Source: JAGXQV01 sp964527565 (GTDB taxonomy: Bacteria > Pseudomonadota > Gammaproteobacteria > Burkholderiales > Sulfuricellaceae). From it: 64,000 nt of DNA. The notes under the pieces were generated by a model. It saw only the letters and a program-made list of their open reading frames with translations, had not been told where the DNA came from and ran no database searches. Positions 1 through 8,681 of the stretch are shown here, one piece after another (within the stretch, counting starts at the first letter, position 1; each line of letters begins with the position of its first letter). The DNA lies in contig CAZGOY010000003.1 of NCBI GenBank assembly GCA_964527565.1, positions 62,001 to 126,000 on the forward strand, read 5' to 3'. Position numbers and translations under genes: made by a program.

Positions 1-1
1 G

Positions 2-256
2 ATGACGTTAGCCATGAAAGCCACTCCGCTGGAAGAAATCGCCTCCAAAATCAACGAGATGCTCGCGGACAGCCCGGCGCGGGACATCAAGAAAAACCTG
101 GGCGCGGTGGCGCAAAGCGTCGCCACCAGGCTCGACCTGGTGCCGCGCGAAGAATTCGAGGTGCAGCAGGCCATCCTGCTGAAGACCCGCGAGATGGTGG
201 AAGCGCTGGAAGCGCGCGTCGCCGCGCTGGAAAAATCCTTGCCGCCACCGGCCTGA
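2..256 (+). CDS. ubiK: UbiK/BMFP-family ubiquinone biosynthesis accessory factor
   Basis: Small 84-residue protein of the UbiK (YqiC, BMFP) family. Family knowledge: it assists the soluble Ubi complex in aerobic ubiquinone synthesis and binds membranes through a C-terminal trimeric coiled coil. The sequence shows the typical N-terminal helix (EEIASKINEMLADSPARDIK), the central LDLVPREEFEVQQ segment and a charged C-terminal heptad region. An internal ATG at 14 gives a more typical N-terminus (MKATPLEE) and may be the real start. The gene begins at the window edge, so its promoter is not visible. It lies 7 bases before yifB, probably co-transcribed. Confidence 0.85.
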   Translation: MTLAMKATPLEEIASKINEMLADSPARDIKKNLGAVAQSVATRLDLVPREEFEVQQAILLKTREMVEALEARVAALEKSLPPPA

Positions 257-263
257 TTCCGCC

Positions 264-1763
264 ATGTCCTTGGCCGTCCTCTACAGTCGCGCCCTTGCCG
301 GTATGGAAGCGCCTTCCGTGGTCGTGGAGGTACACCTGTCCAACGGACTGCCCAATTTCACCATCGTCGGCCTGCCCGAGGCGGAGGTCAAGGAAAGCAA
401 GGATCGCGTGCGTTCCGCCCTGCTCAATTCCCGCTACGAATTTCCGCGCCGCCGCATTACCGTCAACCTCGCTCCGGCCGACCTGCCCAAGGAGAGTGGG
501 CGCTTCGACCTGCCCATCGCTCTGGGCATCCTCGCTGCTTCCAGACAAATCGCTGCGGACCAGCTCGCGGAATACGAATTCGCCGGAGAACTGGCACTGA
601 CCGGCGAACTGCGCCCGATCCGCGGCGCGCTGGCGATGACTTACAAGGCCTGCAAGGACGGGCGCGGATTCGTGCTGCCGCACGACAACGGCGACGAGGC
701 CGCCCTGGTACGCGAGGCGCGGGTTTATGCAGCGCGCTCACTGCTGGAAGTCTGCGCTCATCTTTCCGGACAGGAAAGGCTGGCGCAGCACACAGGTATG
801 CCTGAAGCCGCCCCCGGCGAAGATTACCCTGATTTCCTCGACGTCAAAGGCCAGGCGCACGCCAAGCGCGCACTGGAAGTTGCCGCCGCCGGGGGGCACA
901 GCATCCTTATGTCCGGCCCGCCCGGTACCGGCAAGACCATGCTGGCCTCGCGCCTGCCCGGCATCCTGCCGATGATGACCGACGAACAGGCATTGGAATC
1001 CGCTGCGGTGCAGTCGCTCAACAGCGGGGGCTTTCGCGTAGCCAATTGGAAAATGCGTAATTTTCGCAGTCCGCACCACACTTCTTCCGGCGTGGCACTG
1101 GTTGGCGGCGGTGGAAATCCGCGCCCCGGCGAGGTTTCCCTGGCGCATCACGGCGTGTTGTTTCTCGACGAATTTCCCGAATTCGACCGCAAGGTGCTGG
1201 AAGTGCTGCGCGAACCGCTCGAATCCGGGCGCATCACCATCTCGCGCGCGGCGCGCCAGGCGGAGTTCCCGGCCCGTTTCCAGCTAGTCGCGGCGATGAA
1301 TCCCTGCCCCTGCGGCTACCTGGGGCACGCCAACGGCAAATGCCGCTGCACTGCAGATCAGGTGGCACGCTATCGCGGGCGCATTTCCGGGCCGCTACTC
1401 GACCGCATCGACCTGCAAATCGAGGTGCCGGCCCTGCCGGAGTCCGACCTCACCGGCAAGGCCGCCGGCGAAAGCAGCGCCACCATCCGCGCCCGCGTGG
1501 AAGCCGCCTACCAGCGGCAACTGGCGCGCCAGGGCAAGGCCAACAGCGCGCTGGGTACGCGCGAAATCGAATGCCACTGTCAGCCCGACACGGATGGCGC
1601 ACAATTGCTGAAACAGGCCATCACCAGGCTGAATCTCTCCGCACGCGCTTACCACCGCATCCTCAAGGTAGCGCGCACTATCGCCGACCTGTCCGCCGAC
1701 GGCGCAGTGAGCGGGGCGCATATCGCGGAAGCGATTCAGTACCGGCGTTTTGAAAGAAAATAG
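264..1763 (+). CDS. yifB: YifB/ComM-family Mg-chelatase-like AAA+ ATPase
   Basis: 499-residue member of the YifB/ComM family. ComM is a hexameric helicase that promotes branch migration during natural transformation; other members are less well characterised. An N-terminal Lon-protease-like (ChlI) domain covers about residues 15-140, the Mg-chelatase AAA+ core about 190-395, and a Mg_chelatase_C domain the rest. Walker A GPPGTGKT lies near residue 217 and Walker B is VLFLDEFPEF. A cysteine cluster (CPCGYLGHANGKCRC) lies in the AAA core, as is usual for this family. Full length. The role in DNA uptake is inferred from the family. Confidence 0.93.
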   Translation: MSLAVLYSRALAGMEAPSVVVEVHLSNGLPNFTIVGLPEAEVKESKDRVRSALLNSRYEFPRRRITVNLAPADLPKESGRFDLPIALGILAASRQIAADQLAEYEFAGELALTGELRPIRGALAMTYKACKDGRGFVLPHDNGDEAALVREARVYAARSLLEVCAHLSGQERLAQHTGMPEAAPGEDYPDFLDVKGQAHAKRALEVAAAGGHSILMSGPPGTGKTMLASRLPGILPMMTDEQALESAAVQSLNSGGFRVANWKMRNFRSPHHTSSGVALVGGGGNPRPGEVSLAHHGVLFLDEFPEFDRKVLEVLREPLESGRITISRAARQAEFPARFQLVAAMNPCPCGYLGHANGKCRCTADQVARYRGRISGPLLDRIDLQIEVPALPESDLTGKAAGESSATIRARVEAAYQRQLARQGKANSALGTREIECHCQPDTDGAQLLKQAITRLNLSARAYHRILKVARTIADLSADGAVSGAHIAEAIQYRRFERK

Positions 1764-1784
1764 GAAAACCGCGAGGAAATCATC

Positions 1785-2153
1785 ATGTCACGCAGAGACG
1801 ACGACGAAAATCTGAACGAAATCTGGCAACTGCTCACCAGCCGCGACTTCTGGGTGCTGACCGGCATCGGTCTGGCGCTGCTCGGTATTTTGGTGGGCGG
1901 CATCATGATGCTCATCAACTTCGACGTAGGGCGCATGAGTTGCAACACCATGGGCGACCTGCCCGCCTACCTGATGTTCAACACCCTCATCATCTTCGTG
2001 TTCGGCGGGCTGGTGGCCATGGGGGAAGGCTTCACCTATTTCGACAACAAGAAGCGCGGCTTCCCGGTCAAGAAAGGCTGGCTGATGACTTCCCTCGGCA
2101 TAGCACTGTTTCTCGGCATCTTCGGGCTGGTGATGTTGAAGATTTACTGCTGA
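1785..2153 (+). CDS. Hypothetical small membrane protein, three predicted TM helices
   Basis: 122-residue protein of unknown function. A charged N-terminus (about residues 1-22) is followed by three hydrophobic helices at about 24-46, 60-80 and 98-120, so it is probably an inner-membrane protein. There is a single C-terminal cysteine. It follows yifB by 21 bases on the same strand and is convergent with gatB. Codon use resembles its neighbours, and the reading frame is well supported by composition. I do not recognise a named family. Confidence 0.7.
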   Translation: MSRRDDDENLNEIWQLLTSRDFWVLTGIGLALLGILVGGIMMLINFDVGRMSCNTMGDLPAYLMFNTLIIFVFGGLVAMGEGFTYFDNKKRGFPVKKGWLMTSLGIALFLGIFGLVMLKIYC

Positions 2154-2171
2154 GCGGGGCGTCCGCTCCCT

Positions 2172-3608
2172 TCAGTCGGCCAGTTTGTGTTTTAACACCT
2201 CGTTGACCTGCGCGGGGTTGGCCTTGCCCTTGCTGGCCTTCATGGTCTGGCCGACCAGTGCGTTGAAGGCCTTTTCCTTGCCGGACTTGAACTCGGCGAC
2301 CATCTGCGGATTGGCGGCGAGCACTTCATCGACGATCTTCTCGATCGCACCGCTGTCGGAAACCTGCTTCAAACCCTTGGCTTCGATGATGGTGTCGGCG
2401 TCGCCTGCGCCCGCCCACATGGCGGAGAACACTTCCTTGGCGGCCTTGCCGGAGATGGTGCCGTCCTGGATGCGTTTCAGCAGTCCGGCAAATCGCCCGC
2501 TGGAGAGCGGGCAATCGGCGATGTCCTTGCCGTCCCGGTTGAGGGTGGCGGAAAGATCGCCCATCACCCAGTTGGCGACCAGTTTGGCTTCGCCGCCCAA
2601 GACTTTGACCGTATCCTCGAAATAAGCACTCACGTCGCGCGCGGCGGTGAGAATGGCGGCATCGTAAAGGGGCAAGCCGTATTCCCTCATGAAGCGTTCG
2701 CGCTTGGCCTGCGGCAATTCGGGCAGGGTGGCGCGCGCCGCCTCGATGAAGGCCTCATCGATCACCAGCGGCAGCAGGTCGGGATCGGGGAAGTAGCGGT
2801 AATCGTTGGCTTCTTCCTTGGAGCGCATGGAGCGCGTCTCGTCGCGGTCGGGGTCGTAAAGGCGCGTTTCCTGGATGATGCGGCCACCGCTCTCCAGGAT
2901 GTCGATCTGGCGCTGCACTTCGTGGTCGATGGCCTTTTCGAGGAATTTGAAGGAATTGAGGTTCTTGATCTCGCAACGCGTGCCGAGCTTGTCCGTCCCC
3001 TTTGGCCGTACCGAGACGTTGGCATCGCAGCGGAACGAACCTTCCTGCATGTTGCCGTCGCAGATGCCGATCCAGCGCACCAGGGAATGCAGGTTTTTGG
3101 CATAGGCCACCGCCTCCGCGCTGCTGCGCATGTCCGGCTCGGTGACGATTTCCAGCAGCGGCGTGCCCGCGCGGTTGAGGTCGATACCGGTCATGCCGTG
3201 GAAGTCTTCATGCAGTGACTTTCCGGCGTCTTCTTCGAGGTGGGCGCGGGTGATGCGCACATCCTTTTCATAATCGTTCAGTTGGATATGCAGGGTGCCG
3301 CCCTCGGCGACGATCGGCAGTTCCAGTTGACTGATCTGGTAGCCCTTGGGCAGGTCGGGGTAGAAGTAGTTCTTGCGTTCGAAAACCGATTTGCGGTTGA
3401 TGCGCGCGCCGACCGCCAAGCCGAATTTCACCGCGATTTCCGCCGCCGCCTGGTTGAACACCGGCAGCACGCCGGGCAGGGCGATGTCCACCGCGCATGC
3501 CTGGGTATTGGGTTCGGCGCCGTAGGCGATGGACGCCCCGGAGAAAATCTTGGATTGCGTGCTGAGTTGGGCGTGGGTTTCCAGGCCGATAACGATTTCC
3601 CATTGCAT
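2172..3608 (-). CDS. gatB: Aspartyl/glutamyl-tRNA(Asn/Gln) amidotransferase subunit B
   Basis: Subunit B of the GatCAB amidotransferase, which converts Glu-tRNA(Gln) and/or Asp-tRNA(Asn) to the amidated forms using ammonia released by GatA. 478 residues, the normal length. The N-terminal kinase-like catalytic domain starts with WEIVIGLETHAQL and contains the FYPDLPKGYQISQ and FRCDANVS signatures. The C-terminal YqeY-like helical tail (from about residue 330) binds the tRNA elbow. It is the last gene of the minus-strand cluster gatC-gatA-Uma2-gatB and starts 5 bases after the Uma2-like gene ends. Confidence 0.97.
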   Translation of the reverse strand: MQWEIVIGLETHAQLSTQSKIFSGASIAYGAEPNTQACAVDIALPGVLPVFNQAAAEIAVKFGLAVGARINRKSVFERKNYFYPDLPKGYQISQLELPIVAEGGTLHIQLNDYEKDVRITRAHLEEDAGKSLHEDFHGMTGIDLNRAGTPLLEIVTEPDMRSSAEAVAYAKNLHSLVRWIGICDGNMQEGSFRCDANVSVRPKGTDKLGTRCEIKNLNSFKFLEKAIDHEVQRQIDILESGGRIIQETRLYDPDRDETRSMRSKEEANDYRYFPDPDLLPLVIDEAFIEAARATLPELPQAKRERFMREYGLPLYDAAILTAARDVSAYFEDTVKVLGGEAKLVANWVMGDLSATLNRDGKDIADCPLSSGRFAGLLKRIQDGTISGKAAKEVFSAMWAGAGDADTIIEAKGLKQVSDSGAIEKIVDEVLAANPQMVAEFKSGKEKAFNALVGQTMKASKGKANPAQVNEVLKHKLAD

Positions 3609-3612
3609 GATT

Positions 3613-4242
3613 TCAGTTCGCCTCGTTCAATTCCGGTCGTGTTTTGCTGGGCAGCGGCCAGCCGAAAATTTCTGACAGGGTCATGCCCATTCCCGGCGCG
3701 ACGGCCAGTTCCAGCACATCTTCCGCCGCCAGGATGGCGGGCGGCGCATAGCGGCCATCCGCACCCAGCGCGTAAAGCTCGGCGTACTGTTCGTGGGGGT
3801 CGATGACCAGATATTGGGGAACCCCGGCGCGTTCGTAGGCGCGGTATTTTTCGCGCTTGTCCTTGGCGGCGGTGCTGGGAGAGAGTATTTCCACCACCAG
3901 GTCGGGCGCGCCCTGGATGTTCTTGCCATTGGCGATTTTAGCGCGGTTGCACAGCACCACCAGATCGGGCTGCACCACGGTATTGCGGGTCAACACCACG
4001 TCCACCGGCGACTCCAGCACCAGACAAGGCGGCTCGCCGCCTCCACCCTGTTTATGGCGTTCGCGCAGGAACGACATGAGCTCGAAATGCAGGCTGGAAA
4101 CCGTTTCCTGGTGTTTCACCACCGGCGCCGCCGACATGTCGTAGACCACGCCGTCGATCAACTCGCAACGGAAGGTATCGTCCGTCCAACCCATGTAGTC
4201 TTCCACCGTGTAAAGCGTAGGTGTTTTCAATGCGAGTCCCAT
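3613..4242 (-). CDS. Uma2-family (DUF820) PD-(D/E)XK endonuclease-like protein
   Basis: 209-residue Uma2/DUF820 protein. The family has a restriction-endonuclease-like fold; in most members the biological role is unknown, and they are especially numerous in cyanobacteria. The predicted active-site strand is present: PDLVVEILSPST followed by KREKYRAYERAGVPQYLVIDP (D...E...K pattern). The start is supported by an AAGGAG sequence just upstream. It lies between gatA and gatB with short gaps (24 and 4 bases), so it is an insertion into an otherwise conserved operon and is probably transcribed with it. A second Uma2 gene lies at 18465-19040. Confidence 0.85.
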   Translation of the reverse strand: MGLALKTPTLYTVEDYMGWTDDTFRCELIDGVVYDMSAAPVVKHQETVSSLHFELMSFLRERHKQGGGGEPPCLVLESPVDVVLTRNTVVQPDLVVLCNRAKIANGKNIQGAPDLVVEILSPSTAAKDKREKYRAYERAGVPQYLVIDPHEQYAELYALGADGRYAPPAILAAEDVLELAVAPGMGMTLSEIFGWPLPSKTRPELNEAN

Positions 4243-4266
4243 GATGGCTTTCTCCTTGGCAGGCGC

Positions 4267-5721
4267 CTAGGCAAGTTGCGGCATGCGGGTGTGCCAGTCC
4301 GTCGCCAACTGGTAGCGGTGCGCGACGTTGAGCATTTTCGCTTCGTTGAAATAATCGCCGACGATCTGCAAGCCGACCGGACGGCCGTTGCTGCCGAAAC
4401 CGCAGGGGATCGACATGCCGGGCAGGCCGGCGAGGTTGACGGCGATGGTGTAGATGTCCGAGAGGTACATGGAGACCGGGTCGTCACTTTTCTCGCCGAG
4501 GTTGAAGGCGGTGGTCGGTGCAGTCGGTCCCATGATGACGTCGCACTGCTGGAAGGCGTCGGCGAAATCTTGGGCAATCAGGCGGCGCAGCTTCTGCGCC
4601 TTGAGGTAATAGGCGTCGTAATAGCCTGCGGACAGCACGTAGGTGCCGATCATGATGCGCCGCTTCACTTCGCTGCCGAAGCCCTGGGCGCGGGTTTTCT
4701 GGTACATGTCCACCAGGTCGCCGTATTCCGGGGCGCGGTAGCCGTAGCGCACACCATCGTAGCGCGACAGGTTGCTGGAGGCTTCCGCCGGGGCAAGCAC
4801 GTAATAGACGGGAATCGCCAACTGCGAATTGGGCAGCGAGACCTCGACGGTTTCGGCACCCAGCTTGCGGTATTCGGCGAGGGCGCTTTCCACAGCCTGT
4901 GCCACGTCGGCGGAAAGGCCTTCCGCGAAATATTCCCTGGGCAGGCCGATTCTCAGACCCGCCAGCGGCTGGTCGAGATCGCGCGCATAATCTTCCTTTT
5001 CGCGCGCTAGGCTGGTCGAATCGCGCGCGTCGAAACCGCTCATGACGTTGAGCAGCCAGGCGCAATCCTCCGCGCTTTTGGCCATCGGCCCGCCCTGGTC
5101 GAGCGAGGAAGCGAAGGCGATCATGCCGTAGCGCGACACCGTGCCGTAAGTCGGCTTGATGCCGGTGATGCCGCACAGGGCCGCCGGCTGGCGGATCGAA
5201 CCGCCGGTATCGGTGCCGGTGGCTGCGGGAGCGAGGCGCGCCGCCACCGCCGCCGCCGAACCGCCGGAACTGCCGCCGGGCACGGCGTTGGCGTCCCAGG
5301 GATTCTTCACCTTGCCGAAATAAGAGGTTTCGTTGGATGACCCCATGGCGAACTCGTCCATGTTGGTCTTGCCCAGGTTGACTAGGCCGGCGGCATGGCA
5401 TTGTTCGATGACGTGCGCATCGTAGGGGGCGACGAAATTGGCGAGCATCTTCGAGCCGCAGGTGGTGGGCCAGCCCTGCGCGCAGAAGATGTCCTTCTGG
5501 GCGATGGGGATGCCGGCGAGCGGCCCGGCATGGCCCGCAGCGAGCAGCGCATCGGCGCCACGGGCCTGGGCCAGTGACTTTTCGCGATCCAGACTGATGA
5601 AGGCGTTCAGTTCCGGATTGAGGCGTTCGATGCGGTCGAGGAACAGACCGGTCAATTCGACGCTGGAAATCTTTTTGGCCGCCAGCGCGACGGAAAGTTC
5701 TTTGAGGGTGGCGTTGAGCAT
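4267..5721 (-). CDS. gatA: Aspartyl/glutamyl-tRNA(Asn/Gln) amidotransferase subunit A
   Basis: Amidase subunit of GatCAB, which hydrolyses glutamine (or asparagine) to supply ammonia to GatB. 484 residues. The amidase-signature catalytic triad is visible: Lys76 in IPIAQKDIF, Ser151 in PGGSSGGSAAA and Ser175 in TDTGGSIRQPA. The fold and length are those of a complete enzyme. It lies between gatC (51 bases upstream) and the Uma2 gene. The operon is divergent from mreB, and their promoters must lie in the 89 bases between gatC and mreB. Confidence 0.97.
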   Translation of the reverse strand: MLNATLKELSVALAAKKISSVELTGLFLDRIERLNPELNAFISLDREKSLAQARGADALLAAGHAGPLAGIPIAQKDIFCAQGWPTTCGSKMLANFVAPYDAHVIEQCHAAGLVNLGKTNMDEFAMGSSNETSYFGKVKNPWDANAVPGGSSGGSAAAVAARLAPAATGTDTGGSIRQPAALCGITGIKPTYGTVSRYGMIAFASSLDQGGPMAKSAEDCAWLLNVMSGFDARDSTSLAREKEDYARDLDQPLAGLRIGLPREYFAEGLSADVAQAVESALAEYRKLGAETVEVSLPNSQLAIPVYYVLAPAEASSNLSRYDGVRYGYRAPEYGDLVDMYQKTRAQGFGSEVKRRIMIGTYVLSAGYYDAYYLKAQKLRRLIAQDFADAFQQCDVIMGPTAPTTAFNLGEKSDDPVSMYLSDIYTIAVNLAGLPGMSIPCGFGSNGRPVGLQIVGDYFNEAKMLNVAHRYQLATDWHTRMPQLA

Positions 5722-5772
5722 TTTAGTGACTAAAGGCTAAAAGGGGGTGCGAGAGGCGCAGCAGGCGCCCGG

Positions 5773-6060
5773 CTATTCGATGACCTTGGGCACCAGGTAC
5801 AAGCCGGCTTCGGTTTGCGGAGCAACGGCCTGGTAATCGGCACGCCGGTCGCCTTCCGTCACGCGGTCGCAACGCAGGCGCAGCGTCACATCCTGGGCAT
5901 GCGCCATCGGTTCGATGCCGGTGGTGTCGACCGACTGCATTTGTTCGACCAGTTCGAAAATGCCGGAAAGCTGGTGCAGATAACTTTCCGCCTCGGCATC
6001 GCTGACTTCGATGCGCGCCAGGTGGGCGATACGTTTTACCTCGGCAAGGGTCAATGACAT
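5773..6060 (-). CDS. gatC: Aspartyl/glutamyl-tRNA(Asn/Gln) amidotransferase subunit C
   Basis: Small subunit that wraps around and stabilises the GatA-GatB interface. The protein begins MSLTLAEVKRIAHLARIEVS, the usual GatC N-terminus, which is why the start at 6060 is preferred to an upstream in-frame ATG at 6090. It is 95 residues and includes the late motif DVTLRLRCDRVTEGD. It is the first gene of the gat operon. Confidence 0.95.
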   Translation of the reverse strand: MSLTLAEVKRIAHLARIEVSDAEAESYLHQLSGIFELVEQMQSVDTTGIEPMAHAQDVTLRLRCDRVTEGDRRADYQAVAPQTEAGLYLVPKVIE

Positions 6061-6149
6061 AAAAAACCTGTAATTACTGTTAAAAAACACCGTCGGGATG
6101 GTATCATAATTCCTTTATTTGACGCAGCTTGTTGACAGGTTCTGAAAGC

Positions 6150-7193
6150 ATGTTTGGATTTCTTCGCGGTTATTTTTCCACTGATCTCGCCATTGACCTC
6201 GGCACCGCCAACACCCTGATTTACGTGCGCGGCAAGGGCATCGTCCTCGACGAACCTTCCGTCGTCGCCATCCGCCAGGAAGGCGGCCCGGCCTCCAAAA
6301 AGACCATCCAGGCGGTCGGCAAGGAAGCCAAGGACATGATCGGTCGCACCCCCGGCTCGATCACCGCCATCCGCCCGATGAAGGACGGCGTGATCGCCGA
6401 CTTCACCATCACCGAGCAGATGCTCAAGTATTTCATCAAGAAAATCCACGAGTCGCGCCTGCTCACCCCCGCGCCGCGCATCATCATTTGCGTACCCTGC
6501 GGCTCAACCCAGGTGGAGCGTCGCGCCATCCGCGAATCGGCGATCGGCGCCGGGGCGCGCCAGGTGTATCTGATCGAGGAACCGATGGCCGCGGCCATCG
6601 GCGCCGACTTGCCGGTGGCCGAGGCGACCGGTTCGATGGTCGTGGACATCGGCGGCGGCACCACCGAAGTCGGGGTGATCTCGCTGGGCGGCGTGGTCTA
6701 CGCCAACTCGGTGCGCGTCGGCGGCGACAAGTTCGACGAGGCCATCATCAACTACATCCGCCGCAATTACGGCATGCTGATCGGCGATGCCACCGCCGAG
6801 AACATCAAGAAGGAAATCGGCTCGGCCTTCCCCGGCTCCGAAGTGCGCGAGATGGAAGTAAAAGGCCGCAACCTGGCCGAGGGCATTCCGCGCAGCTTTA
6901 CCATTTCCAGCAATGAAATCCTCGAAGCGCTTACCGAACCCCTGAATTCCATCGTCAGCGCCGTCAAGTCGGCGTTGGAGCAGACCCCGCCGGAGCTGGG
7001 TGCGGATATTGCCGAAAAGGGCATGGTGCTGACCGGCGGCGGTGCGCTGTTGCGCGATGTCGACCGCCTGCTGATGGAAGAAACCGGGCTGCCGGTGATC
7101 GTCGCCGACGAACCCTTGACTTGCGTGGTGCGCGGCTCCGGGCGGGCTTTGGAAGAAATGGACAAGCTGGGTACGGTTTTTACTAACGATTGA
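6150..7193 (+). CDS. mreB: Rod shape-determining actin homologue MreB
   Basis: MreB is a bacterial actin that forms antiparallel membrane-associated filaments and directs the Rod elongation complex. 347 residues from the canonical start MFGFLRGYFSTDLAIDLGTA; an upstream in-frame ATG at 6129 is less likely. Phosphate-1 motif DLGTANTLIY, the phosphate-2 region MVVDIGGGTTEV and the adenosine motif VLTGGGALLR are all present. It heads mreBCD-mrdA-rodA-rlpA, all on the plus strand with gaps of 43 bases or overlaps. Confidence 0.98.
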   Translation: MFGFLRGYFSTDLAIDLGTANTLIYVRGKGIVLDEPSVVAIRQEGGPASKKTIQAVGKEAKDMIGRTPGSITAIRPMKDGVIADFTITEQMLKYFIKKIHESRLLTPAPRIIICVPCGSTQVERRAIRESAIGAGARQVYLIEEPMAAAIGADLPVAEATGSMVVDIGGGTTEVGVISLGGVVYANSVRVGGDKFDEAIINYIRRNYGMLIGDATAENIKKEIGSAFPGSEVREMEVKGRNLAEGIPRSFTISSNEILEALTEPLNSIVSAVKSALEQTPPELGADIAEKGMVLTGGGALLRDVDRLLMEETGLPVIVADEPLTCVVRGSGRALEEMDKLGTVFTND

Positions 7194-7199
7194 TTCAAT

Positions 7200-7220
7200 A
7201 TCCGGCAGGAGATGCCGGAT
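7200..7220 (+). other. Perfect 8-bp hairpin between mreB and mreC
   Basis: ATCCGGCA, a five-base loop GGAGA, then TGCCGGAT. There is no U-run, so it is not a classical terminator. It could act as an mRNA stability or attenuation hairpin between mreB, which is usually made in excess, and mreCD. Function is inference. Confidence 0.4.
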
Positions 7221-7236
7221 GCGGGCGAGCTAACGA

Positions 7237-8154
7237 ATGGACCACCAGACCCCCCCATTCTTCAAGCGCGGCCCCAGCCCGCTGGCCCGCTTTTCCTTTT
7301 TTGCCGTACTCTCGATCATTCTGATGGTCAGCGATGCGCACCAGAACCACCTCCTGGTTTTGCGTCAGGCCGTCGCCGTGGTGGTCACCCCCTTGCAGCG
7401 CCTGGCCAATGCGCCTGCGGATCTGAGCAGACGCGCCAGCGATTTCTTCCTGTCTCAGGCGCAACTGCAACAGGAAAACGCCCGTCTCCAGCAGCTGGCC
7501 CAGCAGCACGCCGCCCAGTTGCAGGGATTTCAGGCCATGCAGGCGGAAAACGCGCACCTGCGCAAGCTGCTTGGCGCCCGCCAGCGCGCCGCGCAAACCC
7601 TGGTGATGGCGGAAATTCTCTACACCGGGCGCGACCCCTTCCTGCACAAGATCGTCATCGACAAGGGAACCGTGCATGACCTCGCTGCCGGTCAGCCGGT
7701 GGTCGATGACATCGGCGTCATCGGTCAGGTGACGCGCGCCTATCCATTCAGCAGCGAAATCACCCTGCTCACCGACAAGGATCAGGCCATCCCCGTCGAA
7801 ATCGTGCGTAACGGCATGCGCGCCATCGCCTTCGGGCAAGGGCAGGACGGCACGCTGAGCCTGGCTTTCATGCCAATCAACGCAGACGTGCAGACCGGCG
7901 ATGCCGTCGTGACGTCCGGCATAGACGGCACCTACCCCCCCGGCCTGCCGGTGGCGGTGGTGTCACGGATAGAGCGTGATAGCGCCCTGGCTTTTGCGCA
8001 CATCATCTGCACGCCCAGCGCCGGGATCGGGCGCAACAAGCAGGTGCTGGTGGTCACCAGCCCGCCGGACAAGGCTTTCGACACGCGGGAACGCCAGGCG
8101 CCCCAGCCGGGCGAGGCGGACAACGCTGCCGCCAAAGTGCGGAAGGGAGAATAA
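7237..8154 (+). CDS. mreC: Rod shape-determining protein MreC
   Basis: Periplasmic scaffold of the Rod complex that activates PBP2. 305 residues: a short cytoplasmic N-terminus, one TM helix at about residues 20-38, a Q/A-rich coiled coil at about 65-112 (LSQAQLQQENARLQQLAQQH) and the two beta-barrel domains typical of MreC (GQVTRAYPFSSEITLLTDKD). A charged, low-complexity tail follows residue 275. The next gene, mreD, starts 3 bases downstream. Confidence 0.96.
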   Translation: MDHQTPPFFKRGPSPLARFSFFAVLSIILMVSDAHQNHLLVLRQAVAVVVTPLQRLANAPADLSRRASDFFLSQAQLQQENARLQQLAQQHAAQLQGFQAMQAENAHLRKLLGARQRAAQTLVMAEILYTGRDPFLHKIVIDKGTVHDLAAGQPVVDDIGVIGQVTRAYPFSSEITLLTDKDQAIPVEIVRNGMRAIAFGQGQDGTLSLAFMPINADVQTGDAVVTSGIDGTYPPGLPVAVVSRIERDSALAFAHIICTPSAGIGRNKQVLVVTSPPDKAFDTRERQAPQPGEADNAAAKVRKGE

Positions 8155-8156
8155 GC

Positions 8157-8681
8157 ATGACCGCCAACGGCCACCAGAACCGGCAGGAACTGCTCAAACC
8201 GGCGAGCGCGCGCTTCATGGCCTTCAGCCTGTTTGCCGCGCTGATGTTCAACCTGTTGCCGTGGAGCGGCACCGGCTTGCTGCTGCGCCCGGATTTTCTC
8301 GCCCTCACCTTATTGTTCTGGAGCATCCGCGAACCCCTGCGCATGGGCATCGGCGTTGCCTGGCTGCTGGGGCTGGCCATCGACATCGCCGATGGCGTGC
8401 TGTTCGGCCAGAATGCGCTGGCCTACGCGCTGGCGGTGTTCATCGCCTTGCTGTTGCACCGGCGCATCCGCATGTTTACCGTGTGGCAGCAGACGTTCTA
8501 CATTTTTCTGCTGCTCCTGCTCTTGCAAACCATGACCCTGCTGATCCGCCTTGCCACCGGCGCGCCCTACATCGGGTCGCTTTATTTCGCCTCCAGCCTG
8601 AGCGGGGCGCTGCTGTGGCCGCCGTTGACGGCGTTATTGCAGTGGCCGCAGCAGGCTGAACCCAATCGCGATCCGGGATAA
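8157..8681 (+). CDS. mreD: Rod shape-determining protein MreD
   Basis: Integral membrane component of the Rod system. 174 residues with about five TM helices, including the FNLLPWSGTGLLLRPDFLAL segment and the family motif GIGVAWLLGLAIDIADGVLF. Its stop codon overlaps the mrdA start (TAATG), consistent with translational coupling. Confidence 0.93.
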   Translation: MTANGHQNRQELLKPASARFMAFSLFAALMFNLLPWSGTGLLLRPDFLALTLLFWSIREPLRMGIGVAWLLGLAIDIADGVLFGQNALAYALAVFIALLLHRRIRMFTVWQQTFYIFLLLLLLQTMTLLIRLATGAPYIGSLYFASSLSGALLWPPLTALLQWPQQAEPNRDPG

